A model generated the notes under the pieces. That model saw only the letters and a list, made by a program, of their open reading frames with translations, did no database searches and was not told the DNA's origin. From positions 124,001 to 188,000 of the forward strand of contig CAWFTU010000014.1 of NCBI GenBank assembly GCA_963818725.1: 64,000 nucleotides of DNA, read 5' to 3'. The position numbers and the translations under genes were made by a program. The DNA comes from DATFDN01 sp963818725 (GTDB lineage: Bacteria; Pseudomonadota; Alphaproteobacteria; Acetobacterales; Acetobacteraceae). Every line of letters begins with the position of its first letter. Position 1 is the first letter of the stretch. Below are positions 1 to 8,647 of this stretch, piece after piece.

Positions 1-135
1 GACCGACCGCTGGTCGTGCTCGATCAGGTTGAGGTAGCTGGCCGAGATGCCGAGGCGCGCGGCGAGCGCCTGTTGAGACAGATCTCGCTCGGTGCGCAGC
101 CGCCGCACGGTCCGGCCGATCATCGCCCGGCTCAT
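1..135 (-). CDS. ScfR-type HTH transcriptional regulator, N-terminal fragment (runs off window)
   Basis: The minus strand from an ATG at 135 gives 45 codons to the window edge with a clear XRE-type helix-turn-helix (LRTERDLSQQALAARLGIS, then SYLNLIEHDQRS). This N-terminus is typical of the short-chain fatty acyl-CoA regulator family (HTH plus IrrE-like and DUF2083 domains), which commonly lies divergent from isocitrate lyase or propionyl-CoA carboxylase genes in alphaproteobacteria. Here it is divergent from isocitrate lyase, which supports that role. A TTTACAAA box at 147-154, just upstream of its start, resembles the sites of RamB/PccR-type relatives and could be autoregulatory (inference). 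Only the DNA-binding part is visible, so another XRE subfamily cannot be excluded. Confidence 0.75.
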   Translation of the reverse strand, partial: MSRAMIGRTVRRLRTERDLSQQALAARLGISASYLNLIEHDQRSV

Positions 136-146
136 TCTTGACACCC

Positions 147-254
147 TTTACAAATCACGGCCCCGCCGCGTCAATCCATGCACGTAATTCACGGTGCCGC
201 GCCATTAAGGGGCTGAAGTTCGCATCTGCAATGTCAATTATTCACCTAATTGAC
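147..254. promoter_or_regulatory. aceA/regulator divergent control region with inverted repeat
   Basis: The region between the divergent regulator and isocitrate lyase holds a perfect 7-8-7 inverted repeat, GTCAATT (233-239) and AATTGAC (248-254), about 75 nt before the chosen aceA start, and a TTTACAAA box (147-154) near the regulator start. Either could be the operator of the divergent HTH protein. No convincing -35/-10 pair was seen. The operator role is inferred from position and symmetry only. Confidence 0.4.
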
Positions 255-329
255 GGCCCGCATAGAGGAACATCGAATGCGCCCCTCCCCCTCCCCTGTC
301 CACGCTCCCGACGGCCTGGGGGTTCCGCC

Positions 330-1671
330 ATGGGCGACCCCGAGCGGTTCGACGGCATCGCGCGGGACTACACGCCGGAGGACGTGAAGCGCCTCGCGGG
401 CTCGTTTCGCATCCGTCACACCCTCGCGGAGATGGGGGCGGTGCGGCTGCGGCACCTGCTCAATACCGAGCCCTACGTGGCGACCCTTGGCGCGCTGACC
501 GGCAACCAGGCGTTGCAGCAGGTCAAGGCAGGGCTGAAGGCCATCTATCTCTCCGGCTGGCAGGTGGCGGCGGACGCCAACACCGCTGGGCAGATGTATC
601 CCGACCAGTCGCTCTACCCGGTCGATTCGGTGCCGAACGTCGTCAAGCGCATCAACGCCGCGCTTCGCCGCGCCGACCAGATCGCCGCCAGCGAGGGCGG
701 GCACGATCACACCTACTGGATGGCGCCGATCGTCGCCGACGCCGAGGCCGGGTTCGGCGGCCCGCTCAACGCCTATGAGCTGATGCGCGCCATGATCGAG
801 GCCGGCGCCGCCGGCGTGCATTTCGAGGACCAGCTCGCCAGCGAGAAGAAGTGCGGCCACTTGGGCGGCAAGGTGCTGGTGCCGATCAGCCAGCACATCC
901 GCACCCTGAACGCCGCCCGCCTCGCCGCCGATGTCGAGGGCGTGCAGACGGTGCTGCTGTGCCGCACCGACGCGCACTCGGCGCAGTTGCTGACCTCCGA
1001 CGTCGACGAGCGCGACCGCCCGTTCATCTCCGGCGAGCGCACGGCGGAGGGCTTCTTCCGCATCCGTCCCGGCAAGGGCGTGGAGTACGCCATCGCCCGC
1101 AGCCTGGCCTACGCGCCCTACGCCGACCTGCTGTGGTGGGAGACGAGCGATCCGAACCTGGAAGAGGCGGAGCGCTTCGCCGACGCGATCCACCGCCGGT
1201 TCCCCGGCAAGATGCTCGCCTACAACTGCTCGCCGAGCTTCAACTGGCAGAAGAAGCTGTCGCCCGAGCGGATCGCGGCCTTCCAGCAGGAGATCGCGGG
1301 CATGGGCTACAAGTTCCAGTTCGTGACCCTGGCCGGGTTCCACAGCCTGAACCTGTCGATGTTCTCGCTGGCGCACGCCTACCACTCGCGTGGCATGGAG
1401 GCGTATTCCGAGCTGCAGCAGGCCGAGTTCGCCGCCGAGCCCGACGGCTACACGGCAACGCGCCACCAGCGCGAGGTGGGCGTCGGCTATTTCGACGCCG
1501 TGGCGATGGCGATCTCCGGCGGCAAGTCCTCCACCACGGCGCTTGTCGGGCAGCACCGAGGCGGCGCAGTTCCACGACGAGCAAGACGAGGCCGAGCCGG
1601 CGGCGACCCACGCCGAAGCGTACGACGATGGCCTGGTGCATAGCCATAACTGGGCGGCAAGCGGAGACTGA
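330..1671 (+). CDS. aceA: Isocitrate lyase, one-base frameshift near 3' end
   Basis: Cleaves isocitrate to glyoxylate and succinate, the first step of the glyoxylate bypass used for growth on acetate and fatty acids. The protein starts MGDPERFDG at 330 and holds the family signature EKKCGHLGGKVLVP near residues 172-185 (catalytic Cys in KKCGH), the conserved WQVAADAN near the N-terminus and YNCSPSFNW. An extra G in a GGG run near 1548-1550 breaks the frame at ALVG; the expected tail STEAAQFHDEQ continues in the next frame to a stop at 1669-1671. Corrected length is about 446 residues, as expected for proteobacterial AceA. An acetate permease gene lies 12 kb away (12498). The shift is probably a sequencing error. 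Confidence 0.93.
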
Positions 1672-1702
1672 CACCAACTCCGTTTCTGACCTTTGGGCCC
1701 TG

Positions 1703-1714
1703 CCCCCCCCCCCC
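1703..1714 (+). repeat. Homopolymer run of 12 C
   Basis: Twelve consecutive C residues lie between aceA and the end of the convergent glycosyltransferase gene, followed by T and four more C. The length of such a run is error-prone in sequencing and phase-variable in nature. It is not inside a recognised gene here. Confidence 0.7.
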
Positions 1715-1737
1715 TCCCCGCCGCAACTCGTTGACCT

Positions 1738-2913
1738 CTAGCTCCCCTCCCCTCGCGGGAGGGGGCGCCGGCAGTAGGGTCTCCGACCGGTCAGAACTGG
1801 GCCGCAAGGCTGTCCTGGCCGAGCGTGCCAAGATTGGACTTCGCGCGGCAGCTTGTCGAAGGCGAACCGCAGATTGGCAAGAACCCGGCCCCGCTCGGAT
1901 TCGGGCAGCTTGCCATCGCTCAGCAGGCGCAGCGAGGCGTCCATGCTCTCCATGTAGCGCCCCGCCCAATACGCGTTGACCGCGAACTCGTCGAGCAGCC
2001 CGTACTGGTAGATCCACGGCTCGATGAATAGCCCGTCCGCAGGCAACTCCACCCCGAGGCCGCGCTTCGCGATCTCGCAGCCATCGGCATTGCGGCCGTT
2101 GTGAAAGCAAAGCCGCGCCGCCTCATGCAAGGCTTCGGCCCGCCAGGGACACACGGCGGAGGCTCGCTCAAGGACAGCAAGGACTGTCTCGAACGGGCAG
2201 CCGAGAGTCTGCATCAGCCGGCCCGCCGAGAGCAGGCTGACGAAAACCTCCTCGTTCCAGAAACCCAGCTTGGCGCGGGCCAAATAGGTCTCGACAAATT
2301 TCGCCGTCCGGCCGCCGTCCCGATAGCTCTGCGCGAGATAGAAGGTGTAGCGCGCGCGCATGAACAAATCGGCTTCCGTCTCCAAGACTGCCTCGAGCAC
2401 CTCGGCATCGCGCTGGTAGGTCCGCGCGGATCGGCGACGCGCGCCGTCATGGTTCCGGCGCATCAACACGCCGGGCAGGACACCGCCGCCTTGCTGGGGG
2501 GCGTCACACGCGATGAACTCGTGCAGCACGCCGCGCCACCGCCAAGGCAGCGCGCTTCGCACCAGTTGGGTCCGGGCGTAGACTATGGACGAGTCGAGGA
2601 TGCGCAGCTCGTAGGAGTCGTGCGTGAGCGCCGGCATCCGGAAGCCGCGCTCGTACTCGAGCGTGTCGTCGGCATCGATAGTCAGCACGTACTCCCCGTG
2701 CGGCCGCGCCAGCTCCAGCGCCTCGTTGCGGTTGGCCGCGAACTCGCGCCATGGCCGCTCGTGCAGGATTCCCGGCAGGCCATCGAGCAACGAGCGGATC
2801 AAGTCCTGCGTGCCGTCGGTCGACCCGGTATCAACGATGGTCCAATAATCGACGAGCGGACGAACCGACGCGAGGCAGCGCGCGATGACGGACGCCTCGT
2901 TCTTCACGATCAT
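1738..2913 (-). CDS. Family 2 glycosyltransferase with helical/TPR-like C-terminus
   Basis: A GT-A fold transferase of the GT2 type, expected in the cytoplasm using a nucleotide sugar; substrate unknown. The start MIVKNEASVIARCLASV and VDTGSTDGTQ mark the nucleotide-binding region, and TIDADDT near residue 80 carries the acidic DxD-like metal site. The remaining 270 residues are alpha-helical, as in GT2 proteins with TPR-like tails. Relatives usually have a few residues before the MIVKNE motif; codons for Leu-Ser-Leu-Ser directly upstream fit this, but the sequence then enters the C-free tract at 2916, so the true start may be lost. The last 13 or so residues are encoded by a palindromic repeat (1742-1778), so the natural C-terminus may be shorter. 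Confidence 0.75.
   Translation of the reverse strand: MIVKNEASVIARCLASVRPLVDYWTIVDTGSTDGTQDLIRSLLDGLPGILHERPWREFAANRNEALELARPHGEYVLTIDADDTLEYERGFRMPALTHDSYELRILDSSIVYARTQLVRSALPWRWRGVLHEFIACDAPQQGGGVLPGVLMRRNHDGARRRSARTYQRDAEVLEAVLETEADLFMRARYTFYLAQSYRDGGRTAKFVETYLARAKLGFWNEEVFVSLLSAGRLMQTLGCPFETVLAVLERASAVCPWRAEALHEAARLCFHNGRNADGCEIAKRGLGVELPADGLFIEPWIYQYGLLDEFAVNAYWAGRYMESMDASLRLLSDGKLPESERGRVLANLRFAFDKLPREVQSWHARPGQPCGPVLTGRRPYCRRPLPRGEGS
1742..1778. repeat. Type 1 GC-rich palindromic repeat, copy 1
   Basis: Contains CCCCTCGCGGGAGGGGG, a near-perfect palindrome with a short loop, matching the copies at 16.5, 17.8, 32.9, 45.0 and 51.9 kb. This copy supplies the last codons of the glycosyltransferase gene read from the opposite strand. 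Confidence 0.75.
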
Positions 2914-2915
2914 GC

Positions 2916-3159
2916 TGAGTGATAAGGGTGATAAGTCGGGGGTTGGGGTAGGTGGTGGTATGGTAGGGAATATGGTAGTATTTGTTTGTGTGAGAGAGAT
3001 GATTGGGGTGAGGGTAGGAGAGAAGGAGAGGAATGGAATGGGTTAGAGGTGTGGGTGATGTAAGTTGGTTTGAGGGTGTGAGGATGGTTGATGAGAAGCG
3101 TTGGGCTGATTTTATAGCGATGGGTGAGGTATTTTATGTTGGGGATAGGTGATGAGGTG
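2916..3159. other. C-depleted (G-rich) tract, 161 nt entirely free of C
   Basis: On the + strand only four C residues occur in 244 nt (2937, 3099, 3106, 3118), and 2938-3098 has none at all, in a genome that is otherwise very rich in both G and C. There is no open reading frame of note. The tract begins exactly at the 5' end of a glycosyltransferase gene and ends at the broken 3' part of an IS982 transposase. Read from the minus strand, as the glycosyltransferase mRNA would be, it is a C/A/U-rich, G-free RNA. It could be an assembly join with base-calling bias, or a Rho-utilisation-like leader; the sequence alone does not decide. Confidence 0.85.
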
Positions 3160-3756
3160 CAGGGCGCTGCAGAGCGTTTGAACAGCTCTGGCGATGTAGC
3201 CTTGTGGCTAGAGCTTGCCGGCAGGTGCTGGGTTATCTCGTCAGCACGGTGCTGTCGGCTCTGTTGGGGGGTGATCTTCAGCGCACGATTTGGCCTTGTG
3301 GTTGATCACGAAGTGCAGCTTGAGGCCGTAGAACCACCCATGCTGGTCTTGCGCGCGCGGCAGGCCTCGAACCTTGTGAGGTGGATGCGGCGATTGTGAC
3401 AGACGGCGAGCTTGGTTAAATCAGCGAAGTAGAGGCCGGTGTGCTCGCCGCTCAAGCTGTGCAGCAGGACCATCAGCGGTGCGAACAGGCGCGGCATCAG
3501 GCTGATGAAGCGGTCGTAGTGCGGCAGATCGCCAAAGCAATCACGATACTGATGGCCGACGCATAGCGGTAAAACGCTTGAAATGCTTGAACGCCGACAG
3601 GTGAAACAGCACCATGATGAACAGCATCTCGGCGCGCGACAGCTTGCCGGCGCGCCGCTTGTCGTCTCCGACGGGATCAGCCGGTGCTCTTCCCACTCTT
3701 GACAGCTTGCAGAAATCGTCGAGGCAGCGGTACAGCGCTGTGATATCCATGGACAT
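3160..3756 (-). pseudogene. IS982-family transposase remnant
   Basis: The N-terminus MSMDITALYRCLDDFCK is typical of IS982 transposases. After about 70 residues the frame breaks, and the homology continues in another frame with HYDRFISLMPRLFAPLMV and YFADLTKLAVCHNRRIH (the first catalytic Asp lies in the FAD part). A further shift precedes KTSMGWFYGLKLHFVINHK, read from the third frame. The C-terminal catalytic residues are absent. At least two shifts and a 3' truncation make it non-functional. Confidence 0.75.
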
Positions 3757-3840
3757 TGAGGGGGTCCCCCGGAACCTGGTTTGACGCTCAGCCTTCGCAA
3801 GCCGATGCTGTCAAACCTTGGATCCTGGGAATTCCCTCAA

Positions 3841-3860
3841 CTCTTATCCATAGTTCGGGT
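3841..3860 (-). repeat. IS982 terminal inverted repeat (left end)
   Basis: Reads ACCCGAACTATGGATAAGAG from 3860 down to 3841, about 85 nt before the transposase start. No matching partner repeat was found on the other side, consistent with truncation. Confidence 0.55.
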
Positions 3861-3874
3861 TAGGGAGCGGGATC

Positions 3875-4954
3875 GTGGCACGCATCGTCGAGCACCTGTC
3901 GGTGGCGGAGTTGGAGGAGCGCTATCGGGCGGCCGGGACGTAACCGAGGCACGGCACACGCAGGCGATCTGGCTGCTGGCGCAGGGGCGCAGCGTGCTGG
4001 ACGTTGCGGGCGTGCTGGCGTTCGCGCCGCGCTGGGTGGAGGAGCTGGCCGCACGTTACAACGCGCACGGCCCCGACACCTTGGGCGACCAGCGGCGGCG
4101 CAACGGGCGGGCTGCCAGCGTGCTGACGCCTGCGCTGTTGGTGGCTCTATCCGAGCGGCTGAAGGCCCCGCCGAGGACGGCGGGTGCTGGACCGGGCTCA
4201 AGGTGGCTCTCTGGATGGCAACCAGCTCGGCCTTGCGAAGGTGCACCCGCAGCGCGGCTGGGAGGCCTGAAGCGGGTGCGGTGGAATCAGGCACCGCGGC
4301 CGCGGCATCCGCGCTCAGCGACACGAGCAACGGGCCGAGTTCAAGGGGGGCTCGACGCGGCGGTCGCACAAGCCAAGGCAGCGCCCCGACCGGCCAGTCG
4401 AGGTCTGGGCCGAGGATGAGCACCGCCTCGGCCTGAAGCCGATCCGCCGCCGCGTGTGGGCGAGGCTTGCCCAAGGTTCCGTCCGGCGCAGCCGGATGGA
4501 AGGCAAGCCGAGGGGCCATCGGCGAGCGGCCGACGGCGCTGGGCCACCACCGCTACAAGTGGCTGCACGTCACGGCCTTCGTCCAGCCGACCAGCGGCGA
4601 GGCGGTCTGGTTCCTGTCCGACGGCCTGAGCAAGCCCTTCTTCGAGGCCCTGCTCGCCAGCTTCGCGCAGCAGGCTGGCGCAGGGCGCGAACGCCACATC
4701 GTGCTCGTGCTCGACAACGCGGGCTGGCACGGACCCAAGAACCTGGCCGTGCCTGACGGGATCACGCTGGCGTTCCTGCCACCGTATAGCCCGAGCTTCA
4801 GCCCGCCGAGCGGCTGTGGCCGTTGGTCGACGAGCCAGTCGCCAACCGGCACTTCGCCACCCTGGAGGACCTCGATGCCGTCGTCGCCGAGCGCTGCCGC
4901 CGTCTCGATGCCGCCACATACGCCGCACACAGCTCACTGGTGGCAAGCCGGTAA
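3875..4954 (+). pseudogene. IS630-family transposase remnant
   Basis: Begins with a GTG at 3875 (VARIVEHLSVAELEERYR), then an N-terminal HTH region (AIWLLAQGRSVLDVAGVLA, WVEELAARYNAHG) and a DDE catalytic part with VEVWAEDEHRLGLKPI, VLVLDNAGWHGPKNLAVP and FLPPYSP. These are the three acidic-motif regions of the IS630/Tc1-like DDE superfamily. The pieces lie in all three frames: breaks occur near 3942, between about 4170 and 4330, near 4400, near 4500 and near 4805. It ends SSLVASR with a stop at 4952-4954. The many shifts suggest real decay on top of any sequencing error. Confidence 0.75.
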
Positions 4955-5041
4955 CGAGTGAAGCGGAAGATGAGATTGTCATCAATACCCTTGCACCAGG
5001 GCCGGACGATCGAGCGTTGCGCGCACGCTAGGGGCGATCAA

Positions 5042-6572
5042 TCAATGGGCAGGCGCCGCGCCCTTCGGCGTGCGCGGCAGAAACAATGCCAGCGGCCACA
5101 CCAGCAGCGCGATCAGGCCCAGCAGCCAGAAGATATCGAGAAAGCTCATCAGCTGCGCCTGGGTTTGCACCTGCTGGGCGATGGACCCCAGCGCATGGCC
5201 GAACCCGTAGCCGTCGTAGGGCGTCACCGCCTCGGCCAGGCGGGCGTGGTGGAACTGCGTTCGCCATGAGAGCAAGGTCTGCACGACGGAGACGCCGAAG
5301 CTGCCGCCCAGGTTCCGCATCAGGTTGATGAGCGCCGACGCCTGATTGTTCTCGGCCGGCGGCACCCCGACATAGGAGACCGCCGTGATCGGGATGAACA
5401 GGAATGGAAGCCACACCACCTGCACCATGCGCGCATCCGAAATATTCCAGAACGAGATGTCCAGATCCAGGCCAGACCACCGGCGGATCGCCCAGCCGCT
5501 CCCGATCAGCGCCCCGGCGATCAGCCATTTCGGCTGAATGAGCCGCCCGGTGACAAGGCCGGCCAGAGGCATCACGAATATGGTAGCAATCCCGCCCACG
5601 CCGAGCGTCAGCCCGGCCTCATAGGCGCTGTAACCCAGCATCTCCTGCGCCAGCTGCGGCGCGAGCTGCGTCGTGCTGATCAGCAGGAATCCCACCAAGA
5701 ACATGAGGGCGCAGGAGATCGCGAAGCCGCGGGAGCGCGCGAACAGCCGCAGGTTGATGATTGGATGCGTCGTTGCCAGCTCCCAGATCAGCAGCGTGAC
5801 CAGGGACACGCCAGAGATCAGGCTCAGCATCAGGATGAAACTGGAGCCGAACCCGTCGTCGATATCGAACCGGTCCAGCACGATCTGCAACGCGCCAAAG
5901 CCCAGTACCGACCAGCGCGAAACCGACATAGTCGATCCGCAGCCCGCCGCGCAGCGCCTTGCGCCGGTCCTCCTTGAGCGCCTCCGGCTCCACGATGAAG
6001 CTGTGCACCAGGAACAGCGACAGCAGCCCGACCGGGAGGTTGATGAGGAACACCCAGTGCCAGGTGAGGTTGTCGGTGATCCATCCGCCCAGTACCGGCC
6101 CGATCGCCGGGGCTGAGACCACGGTCAGCCCGTACAGGGCGAAGGCCTGGGCGCGTTGGCGTGCCGGAAAGCTGTCGGCGAACATCGCCTGTTCCGTCGG
6201 CCCAAGCCCGCCGCCGCCGATCCCCTGCGCCAGCCGCGCGACCACCATCCAGGTCAATGAGGTTGACGCCGCGCAGGCCACGGAGGCGAGGGTGAACATG
6301 GCCACGCAGCTCATGTAGAACCGCTTCCGCCCGAGGACGGTGGCGAGCCAGCCGCTGATCGGCAGGACGATCGCGTTAGAGATCAGGTAACTGGTGAGAA
6401 TCCAGGTGCTCTCGTCATAGCTCACCGCCAGCGACCCGGCGATGTTGCGCAGCGCCACGTTCACGATGGTGGTGTCGAGCACCTCCATGAACGTCGCGAT
6501 CGAGATAATGACGCCGATCAGCCAGGGATTGCGGTCTCCGGCGGCTGAGCGGAGTAGGTTCTCCTGAGCCAT
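5042..6572 (-). CDS. emrB: DHA2-family multidrug efflux MFS transporter (EmrB type), one-base frameshift
   Basis: A 14-helix drug/proton antiporter of the inner membrane that works with an EmrA-type periplasmic adaptor. The start MAQENLLRSAAGDRNPWL at 6572 shares one base with the stop of the adaptor gene (TGATG), so they are translationally coupled. Family motifs are visible: MEVLDTTIVNVALRNIAG in helix 1, GWLATVLGRKRFY after helix 2 and GIGGGGLGPTEQA in helix 4. Near 5920 one extra base breaks the frame (VGFALV to LGFGALQIVLDRF); the corrected protein is about 509 residues, the usual EmrB length. It ends PRTPKGAAPAH. Confidence 0.88.
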
Positions 6573-7675
6573 CAACGCAGTTTGACGCTCGGCTCGACCG
6601 ACATGCCGGGCGCCAGGAAATACTTCTGGTAGTCGGTGCCGTCGAACACGATCTTCACCGGGACGCGCTGCACCACCTTCACCCAGTTGCCTGTCGCGTT
6701 CTCCGCTGGCAGCGCGCTGAACTCGGATCCTGTGCCAGGCTGAAAGCTGTTCACCGTGCCGTGGAACGTCGTGCCGGGGACCGCGTCCACGGAGATTGCC
6801 GCCTTCTGTCCGGGCTGCATTCCCGCCATTTCCGTTTCCTTGAAGTCGGCCTCCACCCACAACTCATCCTGCACGAGCGCGAACAGCGATTGGCCGGGCT
6901 GGACGACGTCCCCCATATCCACTGTGCGATGCGCGATGCGTCCGGCGGCCGGAGCGGTCAGGGTGGTGTACGAGAGCTGGAGCCGGGCGCTCTCCACCGC
7001 CGCCTCGGCCTGCTTCACGCCGGCTTCCGCCGACGCGACCTGGGCCTTTGCGGCCTGGATCTGCGCAGCCGCGCCCTCAACGCCCTGTTTCGCCGAGGCG
7101 AGCTTGGCGGTGGCTGATCGGAACACTGCGTCGACCTGATCGCGCTGTTGCTGCGCCACAGCCGCGGGGTTGATGTGGCGGAACCGGTCGTAGTCCTTTT
7201 GCGCCTGGGTGAGGTCGGACTGCGCCACGGTCACGTTGGCCTTGGCCTGGTCGAGGTCGGCCTGCCGCACCAGAAGCTGCGCCCGCGCCTGCGTCACTTG
7301 TGACTGGGCGCTGATCTGCTGCGCGAGCGCCTGGTCGAGCCTCGCCTGGTAATCGCGGGGGTCGATTTCCAGCAGAACCTGCCCAGCGTTGACGTGCTGG
7401 TTGTCGGTGAACAGCAGTTTTGTGACACGGCCGGAGACCTGGGGCGCCATTTGAATCACGTAACCGGCGATCCGCGCGTCCGAAGTGCTCGCGTATTTAC
7501 GCGCGTTCAGCCACCAGAGAACGCCGCCCGCCACGAGGACGAGCGCTGCGACAGCGCCAAGGCTTGTCAGCCAGGGATGGCGACGAAACCATGCCCGTTT
7601 GGGCTCCCTCGCCGGCTTGTCGGGCTCGCTGGCGACGTCGCGTCGCATCTCATCGGGCGGGGTCTGCGCGTCCAT
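6572..7675 (-). CDS. emrA: HlyD/EmrA-family membrane fusion protein
   Basis: Periplasmic adaptor linking an inner-membrane MFS pump to an outer-membrane channel. The ATG at 7675 (MDAQTPPDEMRRD) gives 367 residues: a short cytoplasmic tail, one membrane anchor near residues 36-57 (SLGAVAALVLVAGGVLWWL), a split biotinyl-lipoyl domain (VSGRVTKLLFTDNQHVNAG; later LTAPAAGRIAHRTVDMGD), a long alpha-helical hairpin rich in Ala/Gln and a beta-barrel domain (VEADFKETEM). It is first in a two-gene operon with emrB. A perfect 19-bp palindrome lies 18 nt upstream of the start and probably controls both genes. Confidence 0.9.
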   Translation of the reverse strand: MDAQTPPDEMRRDVASEPDKPAREPKRAWFRRHPWLTSLGAVAALVLVAGGVLWWLNARKYASTSDARIAGYVIQMAPQVSGRVTKLLFTDNQHVNAGQVLLEIDPRDYQARLDQALAQQISAQSQVTQARAQLLVRQADLDQAKANVTVAQSDLTQAQKDYDRFRHINPAAVAQQQRDQVDAVFRSATAKLASAKQGVEGAAAQIQAAKAQVASAEAGVKQAEAAVESARLQLSYTTLTAPAAGRIAHRTVDMGDVVQPGQSLFALVQDELWVEADFKETEMAGMQPGQKAAISVDAVPGTTFHGTVNSFQPGTGSEFSALPAENATGNWVKVVQRVPVKIVFDGTDYQKYFLAPGMSVEPSVKLR

Positions 7676-7692
7676 GGGCCTCGGTCGTGCAC

Positions 7693-7711
7693 AAACTGAA
7701 CGGTTCAGTTT
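7693..7711. promoter_or_regulatory. Perfect palindromic operator upstream of emrAB
   Basis: AAACTGAACGGTTCAGTTT is a 9-1-9 perfect inverted repeat ending 18 nt before the emrA start. The TGAAC/GTTCA half sites resemble operators of TetR-family repressors that control efflux pumps (knowledge of the family; inference here). No TetR gene is next to it, so the regulator would be encoded elsewhere. Confidence 0.7.
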
Positions 7712-7892
7712 TTTGGATGTGCGCGGGAGACCCGACCCTGTCAAGGCAGGCCGAACTATTCAACTATATGAGAAACCTTGGAGCGGTAAACGCAACTCGT
7801 GGCGCTTCCGCGGCTTGGTCTGTGTTCCGCGCCACCCTTGGCATTGTGTAGAGCAGGCCGGAAACAGCCATGCCGCGGTGTAGTGCGCGGGA

Positions 7893-8123
7893 CTAGGATC
7901 GATCCTTCGAATCATGCGTGCGGTGCCGGTCCCGCTCGCCGCCGCCGCCGGAAACGCGGCTGCGGTCGGGATTGGTCGACTGACCCGGAGCGGGGGGTGT
8001 TCCAGCAGGCGCACCGCCTCCCTTGTGGCCGGTGGGCTGGTCGGTGGCGTCGGGCTGGGTGCGGTCTTGATGGCTGCTGCCAGGGCCGCCGAAGCGGTCC
8101 GTCTGCGCCGTGTGCTTGGTCAT
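7893..8123 (-). CDS. Possible separate small disordered protein (alternative start inside YkgJ gene)
   Basis: ATG at 8123 is preceded by CAGGAGCCAGAGC, an AGGAG motif at proper spacing. It would give 76 residues starting MTKHTAQTDRFGGPGSSHQD and ending THDSKDRS, hydrophilic and without predicted fold. It is in the same frame as the YkgJ-like gene and overlaps its tail. Listed because the upstream domain looks complete before this point. No family recognised. Confidence 0.35.
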   Translation of the reverse strand: MTKHTAQTDRFGGPGSSHQDRTQPDATDQPTGHKGGGAPAGTPPAPGQSTNPDRSRVSGGGGERDRHRTHDSKDRS

Positions 8124-8546
8124 GCTCTGGCTCCTGCTCGTCGGCTGTGGCCGGGAACGAGGGTGCGGGGCGCGGGTTGCAGGGGCGCGCTCGGCCATTT
8201 CCTCGCGGCGCAGCTCGGCCGGGGGCGTCTGGAAGAAGCGGGCAAACTGGTAGACCGTGTCGTCGTGTTGGTTCCAGCACACATAGCCCCGGCAATCCCT
8301 CGGCCGCGCCTCGTAGACGCCGCACATCCGATCCTCGGTCAGGAATTGGCAGACGCTGTAGCCGGACTTGATGCGGCGGCCGCCTTTGCGAGTACGCTCG
8401 ACGATATGGCGCTCCTCAAAGGCGTGAACGGTGAGGCCGAGATAGCGGGCGAGGCGCCGGATGTCGGCGCGGCTCACCTCCACATAGCCCGCCATGCGGC
8501 AGCAGAGGCTCGGGCACTTCAGGCAATCGAGGCTTTCGCCGGTCAT
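7893..8546 (-). CDS. YkgJ-type cysteine-cluster protein with long disordered tail
   Basis: The first 110 residues carry the YkgJ/UPF0153 metal-binding cysteine pattern: CLKCPSLCC at the N-terminus, then C in GYSVCQFL, and MCGVYEARPRDCRGYVCW. The family is thought to bind zinc or iron; its function is not known. From about residue 115 the protein changes to a low-complexity Pro/Arg/Gly/Asp-rich tail that family members lack. A Met at 8123 inside the tail has a good AGGAG ribosome-binding site, so the tail may be a separate gene joined by loss of a stop or by a sequencing error. Divergent from the YkoP-like gene. Confidence 0.7.
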   Translation of the reverse strand: MTGESLDCLKCPSLCCRMAGYVEVSRADIRRLARYLGLTVHAFEERHIVERTRKGGRRIKSGYSVCQFLTEDRMCGVYEARPRDCRGYVCWNQHDDTVYQFARFFQTPPAELRREEMAERAPATRAPHPRSRPQPTSRSQSMTKHTAQTDRFGGPGSSHQDRTQPDATDQPTGHKGGGAPAGTPPAPGQSTNPDRSRVSGGGGERDRHRTHDSKDRS

Positions 8547-8647
8547 TGGGACAGCATCGGCGTATTCGCCGGGCTAAACAACTGTTGCGTCGAGTTGCGC
8601 CGCGCAGAGCCGTTTGCCACTCTAGGGCTCGGACGATGTCGCGAGGC

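Larger units (their letters stand above)
3160..3860 (-). mobile_element. Truncated IS982-family insertion sequence
   Basis: The left end is recognisable: on the minus strand from 3860 the sequence ACCCGAACTATGGATAAGAG matches the usual IS982 terminus, which starts ACCC. The transposase remnant follows at 3756. The right end is missing, because recognisable sequence stops at the C-free tract near 3160. At 3861 the IS630-type remnant begins at once, so two elements abut. Confidence 0.65.

Noticed and set aside
246..1556. Long open frame antisense to aceA
   Set aside because: It mirrors the codon bias of aceA in a GC-rich gene, shows no protein motifs and has no ribosome-binding site.
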